Origin: Taeniopygia guttata
Taxonomy: Eukaryota > Chordata > Aves > Passeriformes > Estrildidae
Reading direction: 5' to 3'
DNA length: 64,000 nt
Assembly (NCBI RefSeq): GCF_048771995.1
Contig: NC_133050.1
Coordinates: forward strand, 818,501-882,500
Part shown: positions 11,728 to 23,006 of the stretch, one piece after another
Position numbering within the stretch: the stretch's first letter is position 1
Layout of the letters: each line of letters begins with the position of its first letter
Notes under the pieces: model-generated
The model's input: only the letters and a program-made list of their open reading frames with translations
What the model was told of the DNA's origin: nothing
Database searches by the model: none
Translations under genes and position numbers: made by a program

Positions 11728-12584
11728 TGTCACGATCCGCTTATAGCGGGGTGTCGTGATGGTTCGTTAGCCGATCCCAAAGTGCAAAAGACAAACAGCA
11801 GGGACTATCAGTTTAATCACAACAGATGCACCTTTATTAAGGGCCAAAAACAATAAATGCGATAGTAGGGGTCAGAAAAGAAATATAAAAGGATAGAGAG
11901 AGAGAGAGAAAGGGGGGATGGGAATAGCTACCAACACAGGCGAGGTCCTCAGTGGTCCGGACGATGGGGATCCGTCTTGTTGTGTTGGGGAGAGTCTCCG
12001 AAATCCTACCCAACCCAGGGGTCCAGTTATAGTCCACAGAAGGAAAAGGGGGGAACATACAGAACAATGAGAGTCTATTGAAATTGCTATGGGGGGAACA
12101 GGTGTATCTACAGAAAATCATCCAGGCTGAACAAACACAATAATGAATAAGTCCATTGAAGTTACTGGAGAAGAACAGGTCATGTCATTCCCCCCACCAC
12201 CACTTTCTGTGGTAGGGGTCTCAGTCTCAGTCCTTGGGGAGAGGGTTCTTGATCTCCGTCTTTCACAGTGGTAACGAGGCAGATGAGGGGTCTTTAGTGA
12301 GAGACCACCAGAGTCACCCCAACAGTTCATTCAGCTTAAAGGTGGAGAGTGAAGCAGGAATTGCAGAGGGCCGCTCTGTGCTGGGTCCACGCTGGGTCTT
12401 CGCCAAGTCCTTGCCAACTTCTTGCCAAGTTCTTGCCGGGCCTCGTTCGGAACAGAACGTAACGGTGCAGCGGCTGCACCTGCACTGTTGCCTTCTCCAA
12501 GCCGGAACTGCAGTGGGGGAAGGGAGTTCCTTCTCGTGGCAATCGGCAGGCAAATGAGTGAGGGTCTTCAGACGGCCTCTTACA
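11728..12584 (-). repeat. 3' LTR of the minus-strand provirus
   Basis: 857 bp, near-identical to 17367-18222. On the minus strand it starts TGTAAGAGGCCGTC and ends GGATCGTGACA. An AATAAA signal on the minus strand corresponds to tttatt near 11832. Confidence 0.95.
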
Positions 12585-12901
12585 CCACCCCGTGACTGAC
12601 GATTGCCCCCAAGAGATCTTCTGTAGTGTCGTTGTGAAGTCTTCAGGACTCGTCTAGTGTTGGCAGCATATCCCAGAGAAGGGAAAGAAAAGAAAAAAGG
12701 GGAAAAGAGAATAGGGGAAATAGTAAAACAATAACAATAATTAGTATAAATTGAATCAACATTAATTGGAACAATTTTAATTGGAACAATTTTCTAATCA
12801 ATAAACAATGAGTTGATTAAACAATATTAAAACAATTCTTTAAACTAATAAAACAATCTTTAAGAATTCAAATCAGGTTTAAAACAAACAATCTTCCAAT
12901 C

Positions 12902-14386
12902 TTATAATTGCTTTGTGTCTATAGTCTTGGGGATGTCTATAGTATAAAGCACATCGGCCAAGTGGTGTGCATTAATTATAGCTGTCAATTTTGTTAATCG
13001 TTTTATCATTCTCCAATTCATAATAAGCAAGATTGCTGATAAAGCAAAGCCAATCAAAACTAAAATCAAAAGGACAACAATGGGATGACACAATTTGTTC
13101 AGGATACCTGTAGCAGTAGGTGACCACCCAAAAAGTGTATCCCACCACCTATGTTCTGCATCACTTTTCACTCTTTCTATAACCCGATGTATTTCTTGTA
13201 CATCATGATGAATAGTTACCAGTGTTTTCTGTCCGTTCTCCTTGATTTTTCCTAAGATTTTAATTAAGTCCTGGTGAAGCAACAATTGCCTTACCAGAGT
13301 AAGATTCATTCCAATGGGGGTAGGCAATAGTTTATGGATCAGCGTGTAATTAGATTCTAAAAGTTGATATGAAGTAACTGGAGCTTCAAAAGAAAAATCA
13401 CATCCTGTAATTTTAGTGAAATTGCAAGCACAAAAATTTGAATGATTTTTAGTATCTACTACTGTGTCTCCTACATACACTGTGTTACAAGCAGTTCTAA
13501 AGCATGCACATCCATTGCCTATATATACAAGGAATGTTTTAGGAGTTTCATTAGGATGGATTTCAAAGTGACAGATATTTTGTTCAGTGTCCAGGCAAAT
13601 ATCCTGAGCTATAATTGCATTGCCTTCACAGATGAACCCTTGTTGTTCTCGGACAATACAAGATTCTAAGTTAACAGTTTGCCATTTATCATCAATTTGT
13701 CGGGCCCATTCTCTATGCTCGGAAGGATAGAGAGTGGCTCCATCATGATTCAATCCTAATGCAATAATGGGGAATATTGAATGCACGGAGGCATTGCGTA
13801 TGGTTAACACAAAAGCTGTGGCTAAGTTTCCAGTGGGGTCATAAGTAAAGTTCACCAAATTCCACCAGGATTGGAAATCTTTTTCAAAGTCAGTGGCACT
13901 GTCCCAAACTATTTTCCGAATTTCCATAGGAAACGTGCCTTCTTCACCTTCTCTTATAATTGAAGCAGCAACTGACTGCATCCATAATTGTGCCTGGATG
14001 CAGCTAAGGGCTAAGGAAACGTTGCTTTGTGTAGCATTGAGTGCATCAATTATCAATTCATGGTCATTCATATTTACCTTTTCCCAATTTGGTAATATGT
14101 TTGTTAGCAACCACTGATGTGTTCCCAAGGCTGATAAGGATGATTGCAATGGTTGTTGTAATTGGGTCAAATCTTTGGTTGTAGCAGCCAATTTATTTAA
14201 TAATACTTCTGAATTAATACTATTTAGAATTCCCAATCCTGTTCCCACAACACCAGTTATGTCTCTTGGTTTTCGTGTTTTAGAAGGGTTCCACTGTCGT
14301 AACCAGGTCGTCCACCCCTGGAAAGAAGTTTGCAAGAAAGGTGAACAAGCTGGCTGAATTTCAGAGACATTGCTTTGCATTAGCAA
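12902..14386 (-). other. Fossil env region of the provirus
   Basis: Envelope-related region. It is rich in Asn-X-Ser/Thr sites, has several cysteines in its second half, and ends in a membrane-spanning stretch (VVLLILVLIGFALSAILLI) followed by a short cytoplasmic tail. The transmembrane-subunit character is clear, while the exact family is not one I can name. Part of a broken element. Confidence 0.8.
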
Positions 14387-14885
14387 TTTAGCTTGTTTAA
14401 GAGACCATGCTGGAATGAACCATATTTGTTGTTGGCCAGTTTTCCTGATTATATATATGGTTCAACTTTAGAAATTTTTTGGGGTAAGCATAACTGGTGG
14501 TTGGGTGGTAGGCATCACAACATTAACATCAAGTTCTCCCCAGTATTTAAATCAATACTTTAAACTTAAAAGAAAGCGCTTCAGTATTTTTGGACCAAAG
14601 ACAAGCTATTTCTGCAGTTTGTGTTAATGTGAAATTGTGTCAACAATCCTGTACGCTTCGGTGCATACAAAACTTTTTGTGCTTAAAGAGATCTTTTCAC
14701 TTTTTCTGCATACTACCACAATTATTTCAGACCGCAACCACTCAGCTGGTTTCTGTCCATGGGGTTGTGGTAGGATGCAGGACAGTATTACCAGTTTTAT
14801 CATGAATTAGGTGGTCTTCATGTCCCTCGGAGTTCTTCTGTAAAAGTAAACACAACAGAATCCTGCCAGCAAGAGGCAGAAGAGG

Positions 14886-16931
14886 TTAGAATGATGGAAT
14901 TATCCTGCATGTATTTATCCAATGCTCTTTCCCTAGAGCACCAGAGGCTTTCCATGCACATTTATTCAGAGGGGGTTTTAGCACAAGTGGTACCAGCCCT
15001 GTAGTAAGGGACGTCCACCAGAACAGGTTGGCCAGGGTAATGTGCTGGATTATCAGGATCATTTGGTGCACAGCATAGGAGTCAGTGTAGAGGCAGACAA
15101 GAGAGGCGTTCTGTGCTTCTTGTTGGAAAACACTCCAGACAGCTCTCAGCTCCTTGACCTGAGAACTGCTTTCTCCCTCATTAATTAGTTCACCAGAGGA
15201 AATGTGGGGGGCTGCTGCCCTGTATGTCCACACCTTCCCTTCTCGTTTAGCAGAGGCATCAGTGAACCAAGAGTTTGCTGATTTTTCAGGGCAGAAAGGA
15301 GGGGCCACTTTGCTTACAGAGGCAGGTTTGTCCTGGCTGCTATCCAAGCTCTCAGTTTCTTGTATTGCCAAATTTTTCACAGCTCCTTCTGTTATTGTAA
15401 AGATGTTACAGTAATGTTCAATCTGATCATACCACTTTCTTACCGAGGCCCTCTGGGCCACCCCGTCAGGAGGGGGGGTCCCAGTAGTGACTGTCTTAGT
15501 ATCATTGAAAGGGCTTCTCAATACAATTGGTAGTTGTAGTGCAAGTCTTTCCACTTCAATGAGAGCCAGGCTGACCACAAACAATCCCTTTTCCCAGGCA
15601 GTGCACCTTTTCTCAGCATCTCTGAAACCACGGTAATAAAAACCAACAGGCCTTGTTGGACCCTCGGGTCCCCACTGCCGTGTGTGTAGTGACAATCCTG
15701 AGACAGCAAATCCCCATTCTACCTGAAAGGGGTCTGTAGGATGAACGAGACCCAGAGCTTGATGAGCTGTTACTTCAAAAATCAGCAACTGCAATGCTTC
15801 TTCCTGAGAAGAAGGCCCATCCCATTTTACTCCTTTCCTCAGCAAGTCATAAAGGGGAACCAATGAGTTGTTCTGGCTACTAGGAAATCTGTCTGATCTT
15901 TCTACAGGAGTTTTCTGTAAGGCTATGGCAGTAGGTTTGAGTGTTTCTGGAAGCCCACAAATTAAAGGGGTCATTATTTCAGGCTTCACAGGTAATTGCA
16001 TCGGGAATTCAAAGCCAGGAATTAATTTCTTTCTGCGAATCATTTGCAGACAAGCGGCTTTGTGTACACTTTCTAGGAGCTGGTCGGGGGTACTGATTAT
16101 AGCTATAGGATCTTCCCTTTCCAAGGGGCTTGTTCCCCCAGCCCAAAAAGCCATACATTGTGTCAGGGACCACGAGTCATGTTTATCTCCTGTTGTTAAG
16201 AAGACACCGTGTCCCCAGTACCCACTGGCTTCTTGTTCAGTTAATTTAATTTGATCGCCACCGGTGAGGGACACCCGGAAAACATATTCTGTTTCTGATT
16301 CGTGTGGGAGGCGTCCGTATTCTCTTTTGAGCTTAGCTAACTCGGTGGCAGTGTATGGTATGTGTTTGGTTGTGATGTGGGGTTCAAGATCATCATCACT
16401 GAGATAGTTATATTCTGTTTTAATTAAGGGTCTTAAATGAGAGCAGCAATGTTCCCCACGATTATTTACTGCCTCAAGTTCTTTGTGAGGATAAATTTGG
16501 TTAATGTGAGGAGTTTTCTTCTCCTCTGTTTCTTTTAGTTTGTTGGTGAGCTTTGCATTTTTAATCTGTTCCTCTTTAAGGGCAGCTTGTAAAAAATTAC
16601 TTTTATTCTTTTCTTCATCTAATTGTTTTTGCAAAATTTCAACTAGGTTTTGAAGGGAGTCTATTATTGCATTTTCCTCACTTCTTCTCTCGAAGCGAGT
16701 TTCTACAGCTGCCGTAAGACAAGCTCCCAAAACTGAGCATAAGATGGTTTTATTTCTGCCCAGTTTAAATTTTGTATCATGTTGTAAAGAACATATTCTA
16801 TCAACCACATTATCCAAATTAAACCAATTACTTTGTGCCCATTCTTCTCCTCTCGGAGAAGGTTTGGCATTGTATTTAGCTAGTAGAGCATAAAATTCAT
16901 CTTTAGCTTTAGCATTAAGATTATTACTCAT
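14886..16931 (-). other. Fossil gag/pol-related region of the provirus
   Basis: The start is gag-like, with a basic, coiled-coil-rich segment. The later part matches the end of reverse transcriptase and the beginning of an RNase H domain (WFTDASAKREGKVW). This region is a remnant of a longer gag-pro-pol. Its position between the 5' LTR and env fits the minus-strand provirus. Confidence 0.8.
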
Positions 16932-17366
16932 TTTGTGAAGGGACCAAAACCACGGCAGGGAGGTACAAACTTAAGTTACGGAAAGCACACAGCCTTCGCT
17001 GTGTCGCCCTTCACTTCCCTGGGTGGGTGAAGAGACAAAACCTGCCTAGGAGGCTCTGCTTAGTTTCCTCAAGTTGTCCCTTCCTTCCCAGACAGTGCAA
17101 ACATACACATAAAACAACACAGCGTCCCGCCTTTTGCACTAAGAGATCTTTTGCAATTTCTGAAGACAGTGTGGGTGCTTTTTCGCCTAGGCAATGTGCA
17201 GTCTGCGGGAAATTCGAATCTCCCCCCTTGCTTTCTAGACCATGCTCAGTTTTTTGGACTGGCAGGCTAGGTGCGGCTGGAGAGAAACGTCCTTCCCCTG
17301 TTACAGACTACACAGAACCTGCACCCTTCTGCCTAGACAGAAATCCTGTCCGTGACGCCAATTTAA

Positions 17367-18222
17367 TGTCACGATCCGCTTATAGCGGGGTGTCGTGATG
17401 GTTCGTTAGCCGATCCCAAAGTGCAAAAGACAAACAGCAGGGACTATCAGTTTAATCACAACAGATGCACCTTTATTAAGGGCCAAAAACAATAAATGCG
17501 ATAGTGGGGTCAGAAAAGAAATATAAAAGGATAGAGAGAGAGAGAGAAAGGGGGGATGGGAATAGCTACCAACACAGGCGAGGTCCTCAGTGGTCCGGAC
17601 GATGGGGATCCGTCTTGTTGTGTTGGGGAGAGTCTCCGAAATCCTACCCAACCCAGGGGTCCAGTTATAGTCCACAGAAGGAAAAGGGGGGAACATACAG
17701 AACAATGAGAGTCTATTGAAATTGCTATGGGGGGAACAGGTGTATCTACAGAAAATCATCCAGGCTGAACAAACACAATAATGAATAAGTCCATTGAAGT
17801 TACTGGAGAAGAACAGGTCATGTCATTCCCCCCACCACCACTTTCTGTGGTAGGGGTCTCAGTCTCAGTCCTTGGGGAGAGGGTTCTTGATCTCCGTCTT
17901 TCACAGTGGTAACGAGGCAGATGAGGGGTCTTTAGTGAGAGACCACCAGAGTCACCCCAACAGTTCATTCAGCTTAAAGGTGGAGAGTGAAGCAGGAATT
18001 GCAGCAGGCCGCTCTGTGCTGGGTCCACGCTGGGTCTTCGCCAAGTCCTTGCCAACTTCTTGCCAAGTTCTTGCCGGGCCTCGTTCGGAACAGAACGTAA
18101 CGGTGCAGCGGCTGCACCTGCACTGTTGCCTTCTCCAAGCCGGAACTGCAGTGGGGGAAGGGAGTTCCTTCTCGTGGCAATCAGCAGGCAAATGAGTGAG
18201 GGTCTTCAGACGGCCTCTTACA
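17367..18222 (-). repeat. 5' LTR of the minus-strand provirus
   Basis: 856 bp, TG...CA, paired with 11728-12584. The inner side at 17343-17360 is the primer-binding-site-like sequence, which shows that this is the 5' LTR. The outer side abuts AACAC and the satellite. Confidence 0.95.
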
Positions 18223-19265
18223 AACACCAGTGTTTCAGGGGCAGATGAAAGGCGGCTATCAGAGGCCAAGGGCAGCCAGACCTCTCTGTCCTGGTAGCTT
18301 TTGTCTGAAAGCAACCCTTGGATAAAGGAACTTTGGAGGTGGAACCAAAATTTTGGCCATTTCTGCATTGGTAAGAAGGATGGTTCTTTTCCATAGGAAG
18401 GAAAGCCCAGAGCCGCAGTGTTTCAAAGGCAGAGGAGGAGAGAGGTGGCTCTTGAGAGGCTGAGCCTGTCAGACCCGTTTGTCTTGGTAGCTTTCATCAC
18501 TGAGAAATCTTTGGATCTAGGGAATTCTGGAGGAGGATTCCCAACTTTGGCCATGGTCACCTGGTCAAGATGGATGGTTTTTCCCATAGGAAAGAAAAGT
18601 CCAGGTGAAGCCCAGGTGTTTTGGAAGAAGATGAGAGGTGGTCACCATAGGCCAAGAGAGTCAGACCTGTTTTTTCCTGGCACCTTTCATCTGGGGGAAA
18701 TCCTTGGATATCCAGAATTTTGAAGGTGGAATCTCAGTTTTGGCCATGGGCACCTGGGCAGGAAGAAGAGTTCTTTTCATCAGCAAGGAAAGCACAGAGC
18801 CCCAGTGTTTCAAAGGCAGATAAGAATTAGCTCTTGGAAACCAAGGCCAGCCAGACTTGTCTCTCCTGGAAGCTTTCACCTGGGAGAAATCCTTGGATAT
18901 AGGGAATCCTGGAGGCAGATTCCCAACTTTGGCCTTGGGTGCCTGGATGTGAAAGGAGCTTTTATCCCATAAGAAAGAAAAGCACAGGGTCCCAGTGTTT
19001 CAAAGGCAGACGAGAGGTGGCCCCTGGGTGGCCAAGGCAGCCAGACCTGTCTGTCCTCGCAGATTTTATCTGGGAACAATCTTTGCATAAAAGCACAATA
19101 AGAGGAGGAATCCAAATTTTGGCCATGGGCACCTGGAGGAGAAGGACAGTTCTTTCCACAGGAAGGAGAGCACCAAGCCCCAGTGCTCCAGGGGCAGATG
19201 AGCAGCAGCCCTGGACATGCCAAGGTCAGCTGGACCTGTCAGGTGGCCCCCAGGTGGCCCAGCCT
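18223..19265. repeat. ~190-bp satellite, right part of array
   Basis: Units begin (at the word cagtgtttca or its variants) near 18228, 18416, 18613, 18803, 18993 and 19181, giving spacings of 188, 197, 190, 190 and 188 bp. Each carries ggccaaggcagccagacctgt-like and ttttggccatgggcacctgg-like segments. With the left part the array has about eight units. No coding. Confidence 0.88.
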
Positions 19266-19296
19266 AGAGAGGCCACCTAGAGCAGAGGCTGGACAG

Positions 19297-19685
19297 TGTT
19301 ACAGGAATAAAGTGGGGATTTATTCAAAAGGCCTTCAAAGGATTCACCTTGGGCAGTACAGGGGCCTGGCTGAGGGTACACCTAGGATGGACAACAGGCT
19401 TCCACACTTTTTATGTTCTGATTCATTTCCATATTGGGGTTAATTGTCCAATTACACCTTCAGGTTATGCAGCCCCACCCTCCCAGTCTCTCTCCTCAAT
19501 TCGCTGTTGTTTTCACTTTTTGGGCCTGAAGCTGCAGCAGTGTCCTTGGTTCTTGGGCTGTAAGAGGATTGTTTTGTCTGACTACACTGTGAAGAGAACT
19601 TGCTGACACTCTGTATGAAGTTCAGAGTTAAAGACTGATGCAGGACAGAATCTGGAAAATATGGAAGGTAAAACTTAAGGCATCA
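19297..19685 (-). mobile_element. Solo LTR, minus strand
   Basis: 389 bp, TG...CA. On the minus strand a TATA-like acataaaaag lies about 90 bp before an AATAAA signal (plus tttatt near 19318), the normal order in an LTR. No target duplication was recognised. No viral genes adjoin it. Confidence 0.55.
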
Positions 19686-19689
19686 GCCT

Positions 19690-20295
19690 GTCCCATGTTC
19701 CCTTGGTTCCATGGGGACCCACAGTGTCACAACGGCTCCTCTGTGACACTCTGGGCTCCACAGTGTCACCCTGGGCCCTTGGTTCCATGGGAGTTTCCCA
19801 ATGGTTTCCTCTGATTCCACGAGGTCACCACAGTGTCCCAACTGACCCATGGTCCCATGAGGTTCTCCAGTGTCACCAGGGTGTCCTTGGACCTGCACTG
19901 TCAGAACTGACCCATGGCGCCATGAGGTTCCCCAGTGTCACCAGGGTGTCCTTGGACCTGCCTTGTCACAGCTGACCCATGGCGCCATGAGGTTCCCCAG
20001 TGTCACCAGGGTGTCCTTGGACCTGCACTGTCAGAACTGACCCATGGCGCCATGAGGTTCCCCAGTGTCACCAGGGTGTCCTTGGACCTGCCTTGTCACA
20101 GCTGACCCATGGCTCCATGAGGTTCCCCAGTGTCACCAGGGTGTCCTTGGACCTGCCTTGTCACAGCTGACCCATGGCGCCATGAGGTTCCCCAGTGTCA
20201 CCAGGGTGTCCTTGGACCTGCCTTGTCACAACTGACCCATGGCTCCATGAGGTTCCCCAGTGTCACCATGGTCACTGTCAGAGGCTGGATGAGAT
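19690..20295. repeat. 65-bp tandem repeat array
   Basis: Seven regular units start (gacccatgg) at 19844, 19909, 19974, 20039, 20104, 20169 and 20234, with decayed units to the left. Neighbouring units alternate between a cactgtcagaac form and a ccttgtcacagc form over part of the array, hinting at a 130-bp higher-order unit. No coding. Confidence 0.9.
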
Positions 20296-20532
20296 CGATG
20301 TCCCGAGACACCTTGGGCTGAGCTGTCAATCAGTCACACAGCTGGGACAGTGTTAACCCAGCTCTGAACGCCCGAGCAATCAGAAGTCCCAGCTGGGGGG
20401 AGGCCCACGAAGGCCCAGGGGCGTAAAACCAAGGAGCACAAGGTCAGCTCCTGGTATGGACTCTGCCTCTCCTGGGGTTTGTGTCTCAGCCACACTGGAA
20501 CCCTGGGAGCTGGGAGCCACATGTGTGCCTTT
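20296..20532. other. Unassigned sequence left of duplicate A
   Basis: Contains gcgtaaaaccaagg, which could be a TATA-like core of an LTR, but no ends could be fixed. It is not shared with the left side of duplicate B. Confidence 0.35.
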
Positions 20533-20755
20533 CTGTGGAGCTTCTGTCTTCCTCTCTCTCTCTCTCCTCTCCTTCTAATGCTCTTTATATGGAACATTTT
20601 TGGGTACCTGAACAACTTAAGTGTTTAAGGCTTTCCAGGCTAAATAGGCTAGTGAATGAAGTTACTGCTATGACAAGTGCTTTGTGTTGGATTGGTTTTG
20701 TATTAAATGCTTTTCCAAAGTTTCTTGTTTTTTGTACTTTGCCAGTAAAATTTTG

Positions 20756-21060
20756 GGGGGTCCCGAATGGGCGCTGAGGGGCACTTGGTGATCCCGGAGG
20801 GTCTGGGGGACACTTACGGGACAGATGGGGGCGGTACCGGGGCGGTTCTGTGGAGCGCGGGGCATGACGGGTGTTGTAGTCCCGGCCCCAATGGGGCTCT
20901 ATTGGGCTGCGGGGCATGATGGGAGTTGTAGGCAAAAGAAAAGATGGCGCAGGCTCCAGGCACCGCCCCCAAAGCCATGATCGATCCCTGACGCTGATTG
21001 GTTGGAGGCTGCGATGGGCGGGAGTCACGGCCAATGGGAGGCAGCAGAGGCGGGAACAGC
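20756..21060 (+). promoter_or_regulatory. Promoter-like block, copy A
   Basis: GC-rich, TATA-less. It holds two ZNF143-type sites (reverse of ACTACAAYTCCCA) near 20862-20882 and 20913-20931, a YY1-like AAGATGGCGC at 20941, an inverted CCAAT box in gctgattggttgg near 20991 and a direct CCAAT near 21030. This combination is typical of housekeeping, often bidirectional, promoters. It lies about 2 kb before the kinase start, so it may feed a 5' non-coding exon. No such exon was proved. Confidence 0.6.
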
Positions 21061-21061
21061 T

Positions 21062-21300
21062 CATTCAACCCCTCCAGTCCCTCCCAGCACAGCCCAGTTC
21101 ATCCCCAGTACAGCCCAGTACAGCCCCAGTGCCCCTCCAGTCCCTCCCAGCACAGCCCAGTTCATCCCCAGTACAGCCCAGTACAGCCTCAGTGCCCCTC
21201 CAGTCCCTCCCAGCACAGCCCAGTTCATCCCCAGTACAGCCCAGTACAGCCCCAGTGCCCCTCCAATCCATCCCAGTACAGCCCAGTCCCTCCCAATACA
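21062..21300. repeat. 63-bp minisatellite, copy A
   Basis: About three and a half units built from cccagcacagcccagttcat and cccagtacagccccagtgcc. The unit is a multiple of three, which is why open frames run through it on both strands. A longer version is at 35915-36250 and a shorter one at 61812-61985. Confidence 0.9.
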
Positions 21301-23006
21301 CCTGAGTTCATTCCCAGGCCCTCCCAGTTCCCCCCAGTGCCATCCATATTCCGCTCCAGTGCCCCCCAGTTATCCCCACAGCGTTCCCGCGCATTGTGGG
21401 GCAGCGGCACAGACGGAATGTCCTGCGGCCCAAATCCCTGCTCCTGCCACACAGTGCCCAGCCTTCTCCCCCTCCTCCTCCTCTCCCAGCACGGCACAAA
21501 TTCCAGCTCGGTGGAGGCTTCCCCAGAGAGGGCTCCTGCTCCAGCCTGAGTGTCCCTGCAGAGGAACAGGGCATCTTTCAGGCACTTCAACAAGCTCAGG
21601 GTTCTTACTTCATGGGGAATCTGGGATGAAAATGGCCTTGTTAGGAAGGACAAAAGCAGAGGGAATGGGTTGGAAATTATTAGTAAAAATGTTCCATTGT
21701 ACAGGGAAAGTTCACAAAATCATTCCCTGCTTTTTTCCTTTTCAGATTCTTTCAGCCATCCACTGAGAGGACCAGCTTGTTCTGGTGCTTTTCATGCACT
21801 GATTGTACTCTTGATTTATATCAGTGCTCGAGAGGTGGAAGCTTCTAAACTGAACACAGAAACAAACTCCCTCTGTCAGCCCATTTTCATCTTCTACATC
21901 ATTTTCAAGATGTCCACGGGCATGTTGGAACGATTATCACACTGCTCTCCATTTCTGGCTGCAGGCTCTGGAGATTCTTTCTCTGCATTCCCTGACAATT
22001 CCTGGGAGCCCGTCATGGTTTCTTAGGCTAGAGCAATAACAGTGAAAATCTCACCCAGGGCACAACTGCCCAGCCCACAAGGAAAAGAAAGAACAAGCTA
22101 TAAAGTTCTTCAAATATTTGTCCCACTTTTCTGCAAGAGTCGAGCTGCACACACGGTGTGGGAAGCCAAGAGAAGCTGCAGCTGGTGGCACATCCTGTGC
22201 CAGAAACTGCTTAAAGCTTCCTCATTCTCCAGCAAAAGTTCTTGGAAAGAGCAAACAGGATTGTGGAGAAGATTCTGGGAAAACTGAAAGAGTTTTTAAG
22301 AAATGAAATGAAAATGGAAAGAAATAATCCAAGATGTTTTTCTCTGTTTATTTTTATGCTCCCCTTTTCCATCTTACACTACTTCCCCCTCCCATTAATT
22401 GCAAATGGATCTCACTTCTAAGATCCATAATTTGGCATGTTTTAGACACTCTAAAATAGCATGAGCTACACACATTTTACCTTCCCCTGTTTTTTTTTTT
22501 TTGTTGGTTTTTTTTTTGTTTTGTTTTTTTTTTTTTTTTTTTGGGGGGGGTTTTTTTTGGAAATCAATGATGGCTAGGTAAGTGCAGTTCTTGGGTCAGG
22601 TACAAATTCAGCATTCAGGGAATGCGCCCCGATAGTGTTTGACCCTCAGCAGGGACAATGCACAGCAGCGGCCGAGGGGATTCCTGTGTCCCTGGGCAGG
22701 AGTCAGGACTCTGGATCTGGGCTCAACACGGCAAAGTTCCCGTGTTTGGACAGAGGAAGGGGCTGTCCCCGGGGCGCGCGGGGCTCGGCCGTGGGGCGAG
22801 CGGGGAACGGACACGCGGACAAACGGCCTCGGGGCTTCAGTTGCAGAGGCAGCAGCGGCGGCGGCGGCAGCAGCGGCGGCAGCAGCGGCAGCAAAAGCAG
22901 TTTTTCTCTTCTTTCTCTTTCTCTTCTTTCTCTCCGGCTGTGGGACACCTTCCTCTCAGCGTCCCTTACCCGCTGTCCCTCCCCTCTCCCCGCCTCCTTC
23001 TCCCCC
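21301..23006 (+). other. 5' region of kinase copy A, no exon proved
   Basis: Holds a 158-codon open frame (21550-22026), a strong polypyrimidine-AG (tgcttttttccttttcag) ending near 21744, a T/G-rich tract at 22487-22558, and from 22780 a CpG-rich stretch with a CAG/GGC triplet run (22848-22895). The last part is probably the 5' untranslated region and CpG-island promoter of the kinase gene. I do not recognise the 158-codon frame. Confidence 0.45.

Larger units (their letters stand above)
11728..18222 (-). mobile_element. Endogenous provirus with two LTRs, young, internally broken
   Basis: A minus-strand ERV with LTRs at 11728-12584 (3' LTR) and 17367-18222 (5' LTR), both TG...CA. They differ at only about four places in ~857 bp, so integration is recent, of the order of a million years at usual bird rates (inference). 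Target duplication AACAC flanks it (11723-11727 and 18223-18227). A primer-binding-site-like TGGCGTCACGGACAGGAT lies at 17343-17360 and resembles a serine-tRNA end. Parts seen are a gag/pol-related region and an env region. The central part of pol is not seen, so the element is broken and shorter than a full provirus. The same env family occurs in older form at 57.1-57.6 kb. Treated as a fossil. Confidence 0.92.

Noticed and set aside
19690-20295. Regular 65-bp spacing considered as a CRISPR array
   Set aside because: Whole units repeat with no unique spacers, in a vertebrate genome. It is a minisatellite.
21002-21766. 254-codon Pro/Ser/Gln frame
   Set aside because: Made by the 63-bp minisatellite, whose unit is a multiple of three. 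It is open on both strands and has no independent support.
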